64,000 nt of DNA, from the NCBI GenBank assembly GCA_965153355.1, contig OZ231126.1:7068001-7132000 (forward strand). Reading direction: 5' to 3'. The notes beneath the pieces are model-generated. The model did not search any database. It was not told the DNA's origin and was given only the letters and a program-made list of their open reading frames with translations. The translations under genes were made by a program, and so were the position numbers. Of the stretch, positions 37,151 to 51,545 are shown one piece after another (the stretch's first letter is position 1; every line of letters begins with the position of its first letter). The DNA comes from Flaccisagitta enflata (Eukaryota; Chaetognatha; Sagittoidea; Aphragmophora).

Positions 37151-40100
37151 TTGTTGTGGTAGTTAAAGCAATTGTGCTTTTCACTAAAGAATTTCTGTCA
37201 ACCCTGAGCAAACCCCGAGCAATCCCGAGCAAATCCCGAGCAGCCCTGAGCAATTCCAAACTTGGGTTGCTCGGGGTTGATTCCAGGTTCAACCTCAAGC
37301 AACCCTGAGCAACTCCTGGGGTTTAATCTCACCCCAGATACAGGTTTTCAAATGAAAATTGTTGGTGTTGTTGTATGATTTTTATGTTTGGAGAAGCTAA
37401 GATTAGATGAAAAAGCCCATCCCACCTTAATCTGGGGGCTGAGAAAAACTTGAGATGAATCAGATTAGATTACATGAAAAGCATACTTCTTGTTGCCCCC
37501 GTGAGAGGAAATTTTACATGAAGAAAGCTGATGGTTTTGCAGAGCTTCAGTTAAGATTTCATCTCACTGGGTGATGGAAGTATGCTTTTCATGTAAATCA
37601 AGCTATTGAAACATGATAGATTCACCTCGGATTTTTCTCAACCTCCAGATCAAGATGCATCCATCCTGATCATTTAAATGATTTTAGACAGGATCAGGGC
37701 AAATCCACTTTAAAAAATTGTTATTTAGAAGTAAAAAAAGCTAAAAAAAGATTTTTTTTAAGATTCATCACACTCAGAATGCAGTATATCAAATCCAAAG
37801 TCACAAAGGTATTTCAGTTCAAGTAGTCCGAAACTAGAGGATTAGATTTTTGTTGAATTGTTTTTCTGGATTCAATTATCTTATTATCTTATTTGATAAA
37901 CAAGAAAAATCATACTATAGTACAGGCCCTGATTTAGAGCGTGCCCGCGTGCCCGAGGCACTCTGTTTTATTGTCGAGCACATGGTTTTTGCTGATGGCG
38001 TGCTCAGCTGGCACTCTCTTATTACAGCAGGCTAACTGAATTTTATAAACGTTGACATTTTTCATTTGATTGCTTAAAGAACAATCATCAGTTCATTTGA
38101 TTATCTCTTTGATTTGTCCATCCATACATTAATTCTTTCAATCATTAATTCATTCATTCATTTATTCAATAATTCATTCATTCATTCATTCATTCTTTCA
38201 TCTATTCAGTCATGCAATTATTCATTCCTTAATTCATTTTTCCATTCACTCATGCATATACTTATTCTTTTATTCTTCCTTTATCTTTTTGAAAATGGAA
38301 TAAAATTACTTGAATTTCATTCAACACAAATTAGAATTTATTTTCTTAATAAGAATTCAATCAAATGAATGGATCATAGATCTCGGAATCTTTGATTGAT
38401 TTATTCATTCATTCTTAAATTGACTTATCTGTTCATACAAAGGGAAATTCTAAACTTCTTAATAAAAAAAATTATCAATTTCTGACTAATTCTGTGTTTC
38501 GCATTCATTCTTTACTGAATGAATGCATATGTTTTGGTGGAATCAGTTTCATTATGTATATTTATATCATTGCTTAATATAATGAAGTGTGAAAACATAA
38601 GTGTGGCACGCTCATTCTCTGTTGGGCACGCTGAAATTGTGAGGAGCGTGCCCGGCGTGCACACTCAACAGAATTACTAAATTAGGGCCTGCTGTAGTAC
38701 TTTAATCACTGAGAGCAAACAATGAAATGTCAATAAAAAGAGTGAAGTACCAGACAAATTGGCTAGACTTTTGATTTGATCATAATCTGAAGCAGAATAA
38801 ACAACATTACCTAGACCTGTCACTCAACCAAATTCAACATATCCTGCAGTAATTTTGAAAAACACCCAGACCAAAGGTCTAGCATACCTGGTTAATACTG
38901 CCACTATATCCTTTAAGGAAACAATTATGGAAGTAACGGGTGGTCTTTAAAAAAGTGGCTTTTGATTCTTTTGATAACACTTTTAAAATTTCTCCTAAGT
39001 AAAAAATTTTTTAGTCGCGTGCACGCGACTCTACAACCTGCTTTGTCGGTCGGTCCATCCGTCCGTCCGTAGGTCCGTCTGTCACACTTTACTTTTTTGT
39101 ACTATAACGTCAACTCTTAGGTCATTTTAAGTCATTTTAAGTCAATTATAGTTATTCTAAGTCATTTTGAGTCAGTCTAAGTCATTTTAAGTCATTTTAA
39201 GTCATTTTAAGTTATTTTAAGTTATTTTTGGTTTTTTGTTTTTTAGTCATTTCAAGTCAATTTTGGTCATTTTAGGTTATTCTAAGTCATTGAAAGTCAT
39301 TCTAAGTCACACTTTGTCTGTAAGTCTCGCCTTGTTTTTTAGCTACCTAGATATGATTGTCGCGTACATGTTCCATTATGAATATTTTTCCTGAGGATCA
39401 ATATTTTCCATTTTATTTTAAAAAAAACTGAATTGAATTAGGGACCACTAAAAGAATTTTGCTTGAATTTGACTAAAAATCAATGATTTTAACAAAATTT
39501 ACTTTTGAATGAAGGTAGTTCAATAAAAGTGGGTCTTAGGAAAGTATAGAAACCAAAACTTCTTGAAAAAAAATGTAATGCACACCCAAAACAGTAATGA
39601 TAATCAATTATCACTTTTGGTTATAAATAGGCAATAATACTCAGAAAAAATCATTTTGGTGTATCATACATAATTTAAATTTATATAATTTAATCATATT
39701 TACAAATTCAGAGATTCACTTTTTCAAATATTCACATAATAAGCTATTAAAAACAGTTTTTATTTTATTGAGATACAGAGCTACCTTTTTTATGTCCACC
39801 CGGTATCTACTTCATGTAAACAAATCACAAACAAAGTAAAGCTTTGCGTTTATAGGTAGACCATTAAATGGCCACATTTTTTTTCAAAAATTCCATTACT
39901 TAAAGCTTATTCATTTACTTGCCAACAAATCTTCTTCTTTTAAAAAAGTTTACGTAGTAGCGTTGATGGCAAGCGTCGATTTACCACAGAAATAATTGAT
40001 GAAAGGGACTCACAGTTTTCAAGCACCTTGAATGTTGATCACGTTGTTGATAACTATGTCTATGAGAACGTGGATGATGGAGCAGCAAAGAAAGAACCCA

Positions 40101-42118
40101 ATATTACTGAGGCTGGATTCACATGGAAGTACATTGTGACATAAGCAAAGAGGCCCTCAGAAGGAGGTTATTTTCCTACATTACAATTTAAATGAAGTAG
40201 CTCACACTATGTTTTTCTTTAAAAGTTGTTGGGCTTAAGCTTTGAGTGAGCATAGTTTTAGCTCAAGCTGTCGACCAAAAAGTTGAGCAAAAAATTCAGC
40301 ACCTCAGGCTTTAAAGCGACAATTTTGAAGAGAGAGAAATGCTGAACTGAAATTCAGCTCTCTACTTACTGAGCCACTGCGCCCCTTTTGGGCAGCGGCC
40401 CCGAAGGGGCCGATGACCTATGCTTTCACACATAGGGGAAATTTTTCCTTCTTCTCCGTCCACCCCCCTCGAAGCTCATATCCTGGCCTTGGGGCCATAA
40501 TCCTAGTCTAGAGGCCCAGATCCTAGTCTAGAGGCCCAAATTCTAGCCTCAAGGCCCAAATCCTTGCCTCAAGACTCAAATCCCAACCTTGCGGCTCAAA
40601 TCCCAACCTTGAGGCTCAAATCCCAGTCTAGAGGCCCATATCCCAGCCTCGAGGCCCATATCCCAGCCTCGAGGCCCATATCCCAGCCTCGAGGCCCATA
40701 TCCCAGCCTCGAGGCCCATATCCCAGCCTCGAGGCCCATATCCCAGCCCCGAGGCCCATATCCCAGCCTCGAGGCCCATAGCCCAGCCCCGAGGCCCATA
40801 TCCCAGCCTCGAGGCTCATATCCCAGCCTCAAGGCCCATATCCCAGCCTCGAGGCCCAAATCCCGGCCTCAAGGCCCATATCCCAGCCTTGAGACCCATA
40901 TCCCAGCCTCGAGGCTCACATCCAAACCTTGAGGCTCGAATCCCAGCCTTAACCCTCAAATCCAAGCCTTAAGCCTCAAATCCTAGCCTTGAGGCTCAAA
41001 TCACAGCCTCATGGCTCAAATCACAGCCTAAAGCATCAAATCATAGCCACGAGGCTCAAATAAGAGCCTCATGGCTCAAATCACAGCCTAGATACTCAAA
41101 TTCCAGCCTCAAATCCCAGCCTCAAGCCTCAAATCCCAGCCTTGAGGCTCAAATCACAGCCTCGAGGCTCAAATCACAGACTCGAGGCTCAAATCACAGA
41201 TTCGAGGCTCAAATCACAGCCTCATGGCTCAAATCACAGCCTCATGGCTCAAATCACAGCTTTGAGGCTCAAATTCAATCCTAGAGCATCAAAACTTACT
41301 AAGCATAGGTCATCGGCCCCTTCGGGGCCGCTGCCCCTCTCACCATCACACATCACATATACTCACATAGGGGCAACGGGTACCGCTGACCATCTAACGC
41401 TTTTGCGACTATTTACAGTGGGACACCTACTGTCTGTTATCTTTTAAATCACTTGGTGTGGAATTTAAATTCATTCAAAGCCTTAAACCATGAGCTTTCA
41501 TAAGAAAAGAACTAAGTAATGTAAATGTAGGAGACCCTCTTTATACTAGCCCTATTGCTCCCAATGCACTGTGCCTATTTATTAGTTCAAAGCTTTTAAA
41601 GCAGCAATTCTAAAAAGTAAATACCCCATATGGCCCCATAGGCCCCCATATGGCCCCATAGGCCCCATATGCCCCATATGCCGCTATATGGCCCCATATG
41701 CACCAATATGCACCAATATGCCATATATTTCTTTTTTCATAAAATAACTGTCACACACTTGCTACGAGAGAAAATACATTGTATATGCCCAGCATTGTGA
41801 AGAAAAAAAACACAAAAATGTGAATGCAGCCTGAGTTTGGAATCAACGCCAAAAATAATGAAATGGACTATTTTGGGCTGGATGAAAGCCAAAAGTTGAA
41901 CAAGTCTGGCATTTGGCGCATGGTTCATTCACTGCCTTTTGAAATAATTGTGATCATTGTTGTACTGACAAATTCAGTTACAATTGCATATGAAGCAGTT
42001 CATAAATTCTATTTTAAGGAACAGTGTAATGATTTGAACTTGTTTGCCACAGAGGCTGCTTTCAACGCCTTTTATCTCTTTGAATTCATAATGCGTATTC
42101 TGGCTGATAAAGGTAAGT

Positions 42119-42194
<76 letters not shown>

Positions 42195-45100
42195 TTTGTT
42201 TGTTTTTTTTTAGTAAGCCAAATTAAGAGAGCTTTAGTGAGATAAATGAGTAATGATAACCTATAGTGACTTCATTTGTCAAATCAATCTGTTGTTTGAT
42301 TTAAAAGCCACAGCGCCAAGTAGCAACAATTGTCTTTTTGAGGCCCATTTTAGCGATCCCCAATGATTGAACAAACCCTCTCTTTCTCACACACAAAAAA
42401 ACAAGGAAAATATATTCCGGCTTCAATGTGGGGTTTATTTGACGGAGCGTTGTTGATCTTGGGCATTGTGAGCGTTGGCCATCAATTAGACCACTCCCAT
42501 TGGAAAGGAACTGCTATGTGTAAAGAACATCGACTGTACCATCATCATGAGGATGTGGGTATTTTGTCTTGACACATGCGCCACATTTAGGCGGAAAATG
42601 TGGGAACATAGTTGCCATAGTAATTATTACACCAGTAGCATGAAATTTAAACTGGAGGTAGCATTTTAGCAGGGTGTCCAATAAATTTGGCAAAATCTTA
42701 AAGATAGCACCTAAAAGCTATTCCCAACTGATAGTTTTTATCCAAATAATGGTCAACCATAATGGTGTGTTAATTTTAAATACTTATCATCCAACAGGCA
42801 GCAAGAATCCATGAGAATAGGTCCGTACAAGGCAGGAAAGGTCCATTTGAAGTTGTCAAGTCAACATTAGCTTTGATGAACAAAAGAACACTGATCATTT
42901 ATTTCAAGTTATTCTAGCTGAATTTTTTCAATGCCTTGAGCCGATTTTGAGTAAATAGGATTGTTCTGCTTCAATGATGTATACCAACCTATTTATTGAC
43001 CACATTTGGGTGCTTAACTTGATGTTAAGAGGTCTAGTAAGTTGCTATTCTCTGCCATATTTTTTTGATAAAAATTCCCAAAAACTGGAAAGTTTGTCTA
43101 GGGCATAAAACCTTGCCTTTCAAACCAAAGGAGTCCACATGAAAAACAGCACATTCTAACAACTAATAGAACTAATTGGGAGACTACATACTAAATTTCA
43201 GCTTACTGGGCCGCCTATAAGCATGGTTTGAATGCACTTTAGTTTTTGCCAATTTGATTGGACACCCTGTTAGTAGAATTTTCATTTAGTGTTATGATTC
43301 AATCATAATTCAATTCATAAATAGGGTATTTCAGCCAAGATGTTGAAATTCCAATATCAAAATGTTGCTGATTTTTCCCACTTTAAAATCAATTGAAATT
43401 GATCATCTTTAAAAGACTTTTACAGGAACCTGAGTACTAGAGAGTGATCAAAATTGACTGACAATCATGCCCATGAGTATTTCAAAGTAATTGGATTGAA
43501 TATTGCACAGTTTTTGGCCCCTAAATAGCGCAATACTGGATAAACAGACAGAAAATTAAAAAGTCCAAAAATTAAGTTTTTTGAATGCTGCTTGTGCGAG
43601 ATTAGATACAAAATACTACTTCTTACATTCATATGACATCTTTATGTCATTGTCTAAGCCTATGGTGACCTAAATTTAGGTCACATACTTTCTCCATTAG
43701 ATTGTGGAAGTTTTTTTGCTTTTAATGACAATAATAAGACTCAATCCTCATTTTCCGCCTAAATGTGGCGCATTTGTTATACTTATCATATTTATACATA
43801 TTTAGATCTAGGGCCATTGAAGGTACTCTATCTTTCCATCCATCCAACATTTATGTTTTTAGGTAATAGACTCTTTTATGGCCTAATGGTATCTTTTTCA
43901 TATATTTGACATAAAAATTTTGGGGCAAATTTTGAAAAAAACAAAACTTAGATAATATTTTCCAATATTTTCCATAAGTATTTGTGTTTAAAAGTACAAA
44001 CATGGACTTATGGGTTTGTCATGCTGAGGCCTAAAAGTGATTGTATTACTGATGAACCTGAAGGATTTATATATCAAAAGATAACGGGAAGAAATCAAAG
44101 AGAATACATTGTTCATCTGTTTTAGTTGCAGTTTTTCAATGATCGATTGACAAAAAAAGTGTTTCAGCCTATGGTTTCAATGACAAACCATTAAAAATGT
44201 ATCCAAAGACTGGTCCCATCAACCATGATTTTTCTCTCTGCCATGAGGATTGAGGAATAGCCCACTAAGAAAAAACGCTTTTTCACAGGAAAGTTCTCTA
44301 TCAAAGAGATATGACTCAAAATCATGAAAATAGATGGCCAATGACAAAAATTTGACCTTGGGGCCTCTATAAAGTGTGCCCGCCACTACCCTCATATCCC
44401 ATAGGAAATGTACAGGAGGATTTTGGTCTGCAAAGCCTTCTTTCTTTTACAATGGGAAATAGGGTAAGTGGCGGGCTCACTTTATAGAAGCCCCATGACC
44501 AAATTTTTGTCAAGTACCATCATATCTCTTCAATAGAAAACTTTTCTATGAAAAAGTGTGTTTTCTTACTGGGCTAATGAGGAATGGCAGAATTCCTTTA
44601 AAATCTTTTACGCGATTATTCATAAATGGCAAATAAAAGAAATCAAAAAAGATGTTTTTGCATTTACTTAAAAGTTATATAACCCTCCTTAAGGAGTCTA
44701 CGCGGGCAATTTTGGGGCGTTTCTTTCGGTTTATCCGCATTCTACGAGTGATGAGATATTTTGTTGGTGAAAACTCGACCATCGCGCAAAGAATCAAGGA
44801 CAAAAAATTGTTCACGGCTCATGAAATAGCCGGGGCATTAGTAAGAAGCGCCGAATTTCAAACAGCACAAATGAAAAATGAAGAATCATTGTCTTCTGCG
44901 GTTGAGTTTGAGGCAATCAGCAAATCCAATCGCGCGAGAGTCAAGGTTGGCACAGGGAGGAGCTGGAGGCATCTATAGTTTATACTGAAAATTAAGGCGG
45001 GGATGTATATGATTGACTGGGGGGGAGAATACAAGGGTTTGGAGGTTAGGAAGGGAAAGAAAGGAGGGTAAAAGAGAAACAAGGCCGAATAAACGGCTAC

Positions 45101-48100
45101 CCTAGTTGCATGCAGGTGGGCAGGAGCAGTGCTGGAGAAGGTCACTAGGGCATCTGGGCAGGAACCGTATGCTCAAAAAGCTCAAAAACGCCAAAAAAGT
45201 AAAAAGGCGACTAACCGACAGACCGACCGACCGACCGACCAACCAACCGATGGACCGACTTAGCGGGGTGAAGTGTCACGAAGCACGCCACTAAAAAGGA
45301 TAATTTTTGAAAATCATTTCTTTTGGCAATACCAAAACATAAAACAATTTAACACTATTTGAACCTAAAATATACTGTTTTAATGCCCTATGGGGAAGGA
45401 AACCATATATCTTGTAACACAAGGCGACATGTCGCGGTTAGAGATCAAATGCAGGGGGAATCAAAAGCGACTCTATTTTTGGTAACTGTAACTGTGTCAA
45501 AATAATAAAAAAACAATAAGTTTTTTTTTTAATTGACTGTAAATAGTTTATACTTTACAATTAAAATCCATGAGCACTTTAAAGAGCTTCGAAAACTCTA
45601 CAAATCTAGATCAAGCAGAAATTTATTTTTTTGAATTCTCTCCAAAATGGAATCAAGCAAAAATCATGATTCTTATCCGTTTAAAAGCTACATCAATTCA
45701 AAGTTGGTTACTCTGAAAAGATAACAAGACCAGATACACAGCTACCCCAATAGCGTGCGGGTGGGCAGGGGCTGAATTAGAGGTCACTAGATCATTTGGG
45801 TAGGTGCAGTGAGACCAAAGACCACAAAAACCCTAAAGAAGTAAAGTGTGACGGACGGACCGATGGACAGATGGATGGACACAAACACCCAGAGCATGAC
45901 GCTAGTTGACCTTCTCATTGCTTGGGTGTAAAACACTGACAAACATGTTGTTTGTTTTTTTATTTTGCCATAATTAATTTTTTACTAGAGGTTAAGGTTA
46001 TTGGAAATGAAGAAGCACTGTGATTTCATGTTGAGGATACAAGTTAGTGAAAAGGGGCAGAAGAGCTGTGCTGTGTGTTCTGAGTTACTAATGACCTTTA
46101 ACAGGCAAATTATTTTCTGGCGAATGCGTATGTGTGCTATCTGAGTCACAAGGATCCTGGAATCAACATTTCATTGCGAACGAGACAGGCTGCTGCTCAC
46201 CTGGTTGAAAAACTGGATGAACGCGTGCGGCTGCTGCACTCTCGCGGGTTAATGGAAGATGACGATCTACAGGTCAGAAAGCGATATTGAAATGAGTTAG
46301 TTCATATCTCAAATCATGGGATGATTACGTCCCTTACGGACTAGTCGTCCTTATGCCAAGGAATGAAAAGTTTAATGAAACTTGCGCAAAGCGTTGGAAA
46401 AATATTGAGGGTTTACTGGTTTTGCTTTGGGCCTAGAAAAAATTCAGTTAAGAGAAGGACTTTCAAACAATAAGATTCAAGAATTTAAAGAATAAGACTC
46501 AACAAGGCCAAGTAGGCCAATAGGTGCGACGTGTGGATCGTCGAACGAATGCGTTACCGACCAACCAACCGACCAACCGACCGACCAACCAACCGACGGA
46601 CACAGCCAGTTATAGAGGTGCTTTGTCGCACCTAAAAATGAATTTTGGATTTTTAGTCGCGCGCTAGGCGACTCTTAACCCCGGTCGGTTGGCTGGTTGG
46701 TTGGTCGGTTGGTCCCCTTTTTACGTTTTCGGCGTTTTAGAGTGTTTTGAGCTCACTGCTCCTGCCCAAATGTCACACGTGAGGAAATTTCTTTTCTTCA
46801 CCTCCGAGTATCAAGACCCAAATTCTGCCAAATTCTGTCCAAATTCCAGACTTCAGGCCCATATCCCCCAGCCCTCCTGCACGCGACATGGATAGCCGTG
46901 TATCTAGCCTTGTTGTCATGCAAATTCAATGAGTAGAACCTATAATGGTCTTTATTCAATGATTTTTTTTTTAGTCGCTGACACGCGACTCTATGAGCCA
47001 CTTTGTCGGTTGGTCCATCGGTCGGTCTGTCCGTCAGTTTGTTACAAAGTCACTTTTCAAGGTTTTCCGCTCCTGCCCACCCGTCCGCGACTAATGCTGC
47101 CGTGTATACGGCCTTGTTTTGTTTTTTTTGCTCAGTATTCTTTTTAGTTGCGGACACGCAACTCTATAAGAGGCTTTGTCCGTCCGTCGGTCGGTCCGTC
47201 GGTCGGTCGGTCCGTCGGTCGGTCGGTCGGTCCGTCACGCTCGAGTTAAACACGCAAGAAACGCGCATTTACGATGCTGCAGTTGTCATTGAATGTGTGT
47301 GGGCGTATGTTAGTGTGTGGGAAGGGGGTTGGGGTGAGGCTGGGGGTTGGCTGCCCCTGCCCACCCGTCCGCAACGATATTGTGACCCCGCGTCACTTGT
47401 TTTCTTTTTGGTCTTATTCTGAATAGGAATTTAAGAGCATGTTCTATAGAAAACTGTGCATCAATCGTGAGTTGCCAGCAAGACTGGAAATCCCCAAACC
47501 CAGAAAAGCATTACGCAATTTCTCCTGGCTTTCCAATGATAAACTGGCTCAAAGATACATCATCCATGAAGCTGAGTTGCTGCAATTTGATCCGGGTGCA
47601 GTTATCACCAATGAAGAAGATGACTATAAGGTAAAGGGCTGAAATGCTTTGACAGTTGAACTGTTACTAACTTTTATTACCTTTTATAACTGGAGGTTGA
47701 TTTTAGAATCTGAAAGAAAAGTTAAAGCTGAAATCTTTAGAATAGAGCAGCTGTCTGTATCATTTACACTTAATATTTCTTCTTTTTTTCAAGTAAACAA
47801 CGGGGGGGGGGGTTCACACTGTCCCAATGTTACCCTCTGAGAGCTTAAGCATTACGATGATACACGCAAAATGTAAATCCTCTTGTTCAGCTGATACTCA
47901 AATCATCTCCCAAGTTTTGACGACATCTACTGTAGCTTTTTCTCAATGAAGCATACAGTAGAATCTTGCATTTAAAACTGACGCTCTATTTTGAATGTTC
48001 ACCTAAACTATCTCAATCTGTCTTTGCAGGGTATCTATTTTATAGTGTATGGATTTGTAATGGTAAAAGGTGTTACAGGACTCACGCATGCCTTTCAATC

Positions 48101-51100
48101 CCTGATGCACGGAGCGGATATAAGCTCTAAGCATGGAAGGTGCGTAACAGGCGATGTATAAAGATGTATAGAGATGTATATAAAGGGCTTGGTGGGTGAG
48201 TTGCAGAGCTGAAAACGTTTTTTTCTCAGATGTACATATGGACCAAACAGACGTATACTAGCTCAGGCTAGCAGATTGCTTTACCGTGTTTGAGCTGGGG
48301 GAAGTTAGCCAACCTCAACATTTTTAGTTGCGGACACGCAACTCTATAAGAGGCTTTGTCCGTCCGTCCGTCGGTCGGTTCGTCGGTCGGTCCGTCGGTG
48401 AGCACAAGTCGAAAAGTGTGAAAATGCGCATTTCCGCTCCTGCCCACCCGTCCGCAACTAGTGGCCGTGTATCCGGCCTTGTTCTAATAAAAATTGATAA
48501 AATAAATGACTAAGACAGGGGAGAAAAACAAAACTTTGTTGTTTTTTGTTGTGTATGAATTAAACGCTTTATGGACAAAAACACATAATGACAGGTAGCT
48601 TGATTTTTTTTCCGCACACGTGGTTGGGCTTTCTACAGATTGAAACTTATTTTGCTCTGTTCTGTTCTGCTAATCATACAAGTGACATGGGGTCGGGTAC
48701 TGGTGGGAAGAGGCATCTAACCCCCTGCCTCACCCCCCCCCACCTTCCAACCCCCGCCCCACCCACACAATAACAACTGCAGCATCACGAATGCACGTTT
48801 TTCGTTTTTTCAACCCTAGCAAGACGGACCGATCGATGGACCAACGGACGAAACAACAGACGGACAAAACCTCTTTTAGAATTGCCAGTCCGCGGCTTAA
48901 CAAAGATGTAGTTAAAATTTGAATCAATTAGAAATCTGGGTCCAAACTTGATGCGCCAAGTAAGTTGTTTAATGTTATTTTAGTAACGAGAATTCATAAG
49001 ATGCTGAGAACACAATCAGATTCATATGAAAAGAATATGGTAAACGATTGGAGCATTCAGGTTTGTTTTGATCAGGGGCTAGCAAATCTATTACTTTTTT
49101 ATCGATATGATGAAGATATAACGACCTTGACGCATGATTAGTTAAGTTACAGAACTGTAGCTGCTTTGTATGGAGAGGATGTAACCTCAGAACATTGTTT
49201 CAATAGTCTATCATTTCATAAAAAGTAACAAGGCCGGAAACACGGCTACCCGAGTCACGTATAGATGGGCAGGGGAAGCGATAAAGTAGGCCAACTAAGC
49301 GTTTGGGCAGGAGTAGAGAATCAAAACCTTTCTGTAAACGCCACAAAAGCTAAGTGTGACTAACAAATGGACCAACCTACCGACAGAGCGGGTAATTGAG
49401 TCGCGTGTTTGCGTCTAACAAGAAATCCCAGCCTAAAGGCCTCAATCCTGGCGTCAAGGCCCAAATCCCAGCCGCAATGCCTGAATCTCAGCCTAAAGCA
49501 CAAGATCCAGGCCTGAGGCTCGAATCCCAGCCTCAAGGCCCAAATCTCAGCCTTGAATGAATGAAAAAATCTATTTTCTCCGAAACATGGGGCATTGTAA
49601 CACTTTTGGTTACCTATACAAAACAGAGCGTGCTACGCCTAAGCGGGACGTCCAAAGACTTTAACGATTACAGAGTGCTTGAAGTCAATTTGTAGACTGC
49701 TAGTGAATGGCAGACCAAACCAGCCTCGAAGTCCAAATCCCGGTATCAAGAACAAAATCCAGCCCTGAGGCCTAAATCTCAGCCCCGAGGCCCACAACCC
49801 CAGCCCTAGGGCCTAAATCTTTGCCCAAAGGACCCAATCCCAACCACAAGAAGGTCATCGGTCCCTTTCAGGAACACTGCCCCGCATTCTCCCTCGACTT
49901 CAATCACAACCCACATAGGCAGGCACGTGTACCGCTGACCATCTAACAATTTTGCAAACAAGCAATTTATTGCAATGAATTATGGTAGAGAAGGGTTTTC
50001 AACTGGCTAGTATATTGGCAATACATACATATAGACCAGCTATCTTTTGGTCGCGGACTCTAGATCTTGCCATATCGGTCGGTCGGTCTGCCGGTCACAA
50101 TTTTGAATTGTGAGCAGTTTCGGCATAACTGCCCATGCCAAACAGTCCGCGAATAGGGTGCCGTGTATCCGACCTTGTTAAGGAATGCTTTTTACATGTA
50201 TGTTGCCCTGCCCAAAACAAACTTTCACAGTCAATTTTTTATATTTGTTAGATGGAGTAAAGAATTGCCGATATCATATTTGAACAAACTAAACCAGAAA
50301 AGTCTGAAAGTTGTGACAGACCCTGAGGATCGAATTATGGCGAAATGCAATCAAATGCTTGACATGGAGTTTCAGTTTTTCTCCAGTGGATATGTCGTCA
50401 GTGAAGTGAATATGGTTTACCACGGCCTGCCAATCTGCAGAACAGTCTGCGTTACTCCAGTTAAAGCCTATCACCTCAAGGCAAGTGATAGCGAAAGAAA
50501 CTAGTAACGTACTAAAATTAGCAACGTTTTTCAGATTCTGTTCATGGAATACTAGGAGTGGTGCGCGTACATTAACTAGTTCACAAGGCCCTCTTCCATT
50601 TGTTATAGTTTGGGTATTGTGAGGAAACTTGCACCCTGATCAGGATAAGGTAATTGAATTGCCTATAGTCCTTGGCGCCATAAAAATGGAAGTCTTTCTT
50701 TGTTGTTTTTATTGATAAAAATTTATAGAAAATATTTTTTGCACTTTCTCATGTACTTTTTAAGTAATAGGGTGTCCATTTCAGGTCTTGGTTTCAAAGT
50801 GAATCATCATACTGCCTAAATTTTTGTGATTGAACATATAGCTAAAGTAAGAGCATTTTTGCGCCATTTTCCTGGAAGTCTAAAAACTGTCTTTTTGATT
50901 CCATTCTGTTCTCAAAAGCCTTTGTTTTACCCCCAACATGAGTGTCCAAACCTGGAACTAAATCATGGGTTGTAAAATGATTAAACCTTACTCATTTTCT
51001 TTCAAAAACAGCAGTTCAAATCCAAAAATGATTCTATTACCTAAAACCATATTAATGTGGAAAGGGAGCTTGTTCCACTTTTCATGGCTTGACCTGCCAC

Positions 51101-51475
51101 TATGAAGAACAGTCTGCGTTGCTTTAGACAAACTAATATCAATTGACGATTGTGTGGTAGAGAGAAACAAGGCCAAAGACATGGCTACCCCAGTCGCGTG
51201 CGGGTTGGCAGGGTCTGTATTTGTAGTACTTGATTATTTGGGCAGGAGCAGTGAGGCCAAAGACCACAAAAAACAAAAAAAAGTTAAGTGTAATGGACAG
51301 ATGGACGGACGGATAGATGGATGGACGGATGGACGGACGGATGGATGGACGGATGGACGGACGGATGGATGGACGGACGGACAGATGGACCGACAAAGCG
51401 GGTTATAGAGCCGCGTAGCACGCGACTAACAATTAAATGTGCAACCAATCTTTGCATGCGCTTTTGACATGGTAC

Positions 51476-51545
<70 letters not shown>

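Noticed and set aside
40564-40932. 122-codon frame and its overlapping frames on both strands.
   Set aside because: They are translations of a 20-bp minisatellite, open only because of the repeat.
48983-49059. Exon-like segment (GTTATTTTAG acceptor) between SLC9C exons 18 and 19.
   Set aside because: In the phase left by exon 18 it reads into TAA after four codons, whereas exon 18 joins exon 19 in frame.
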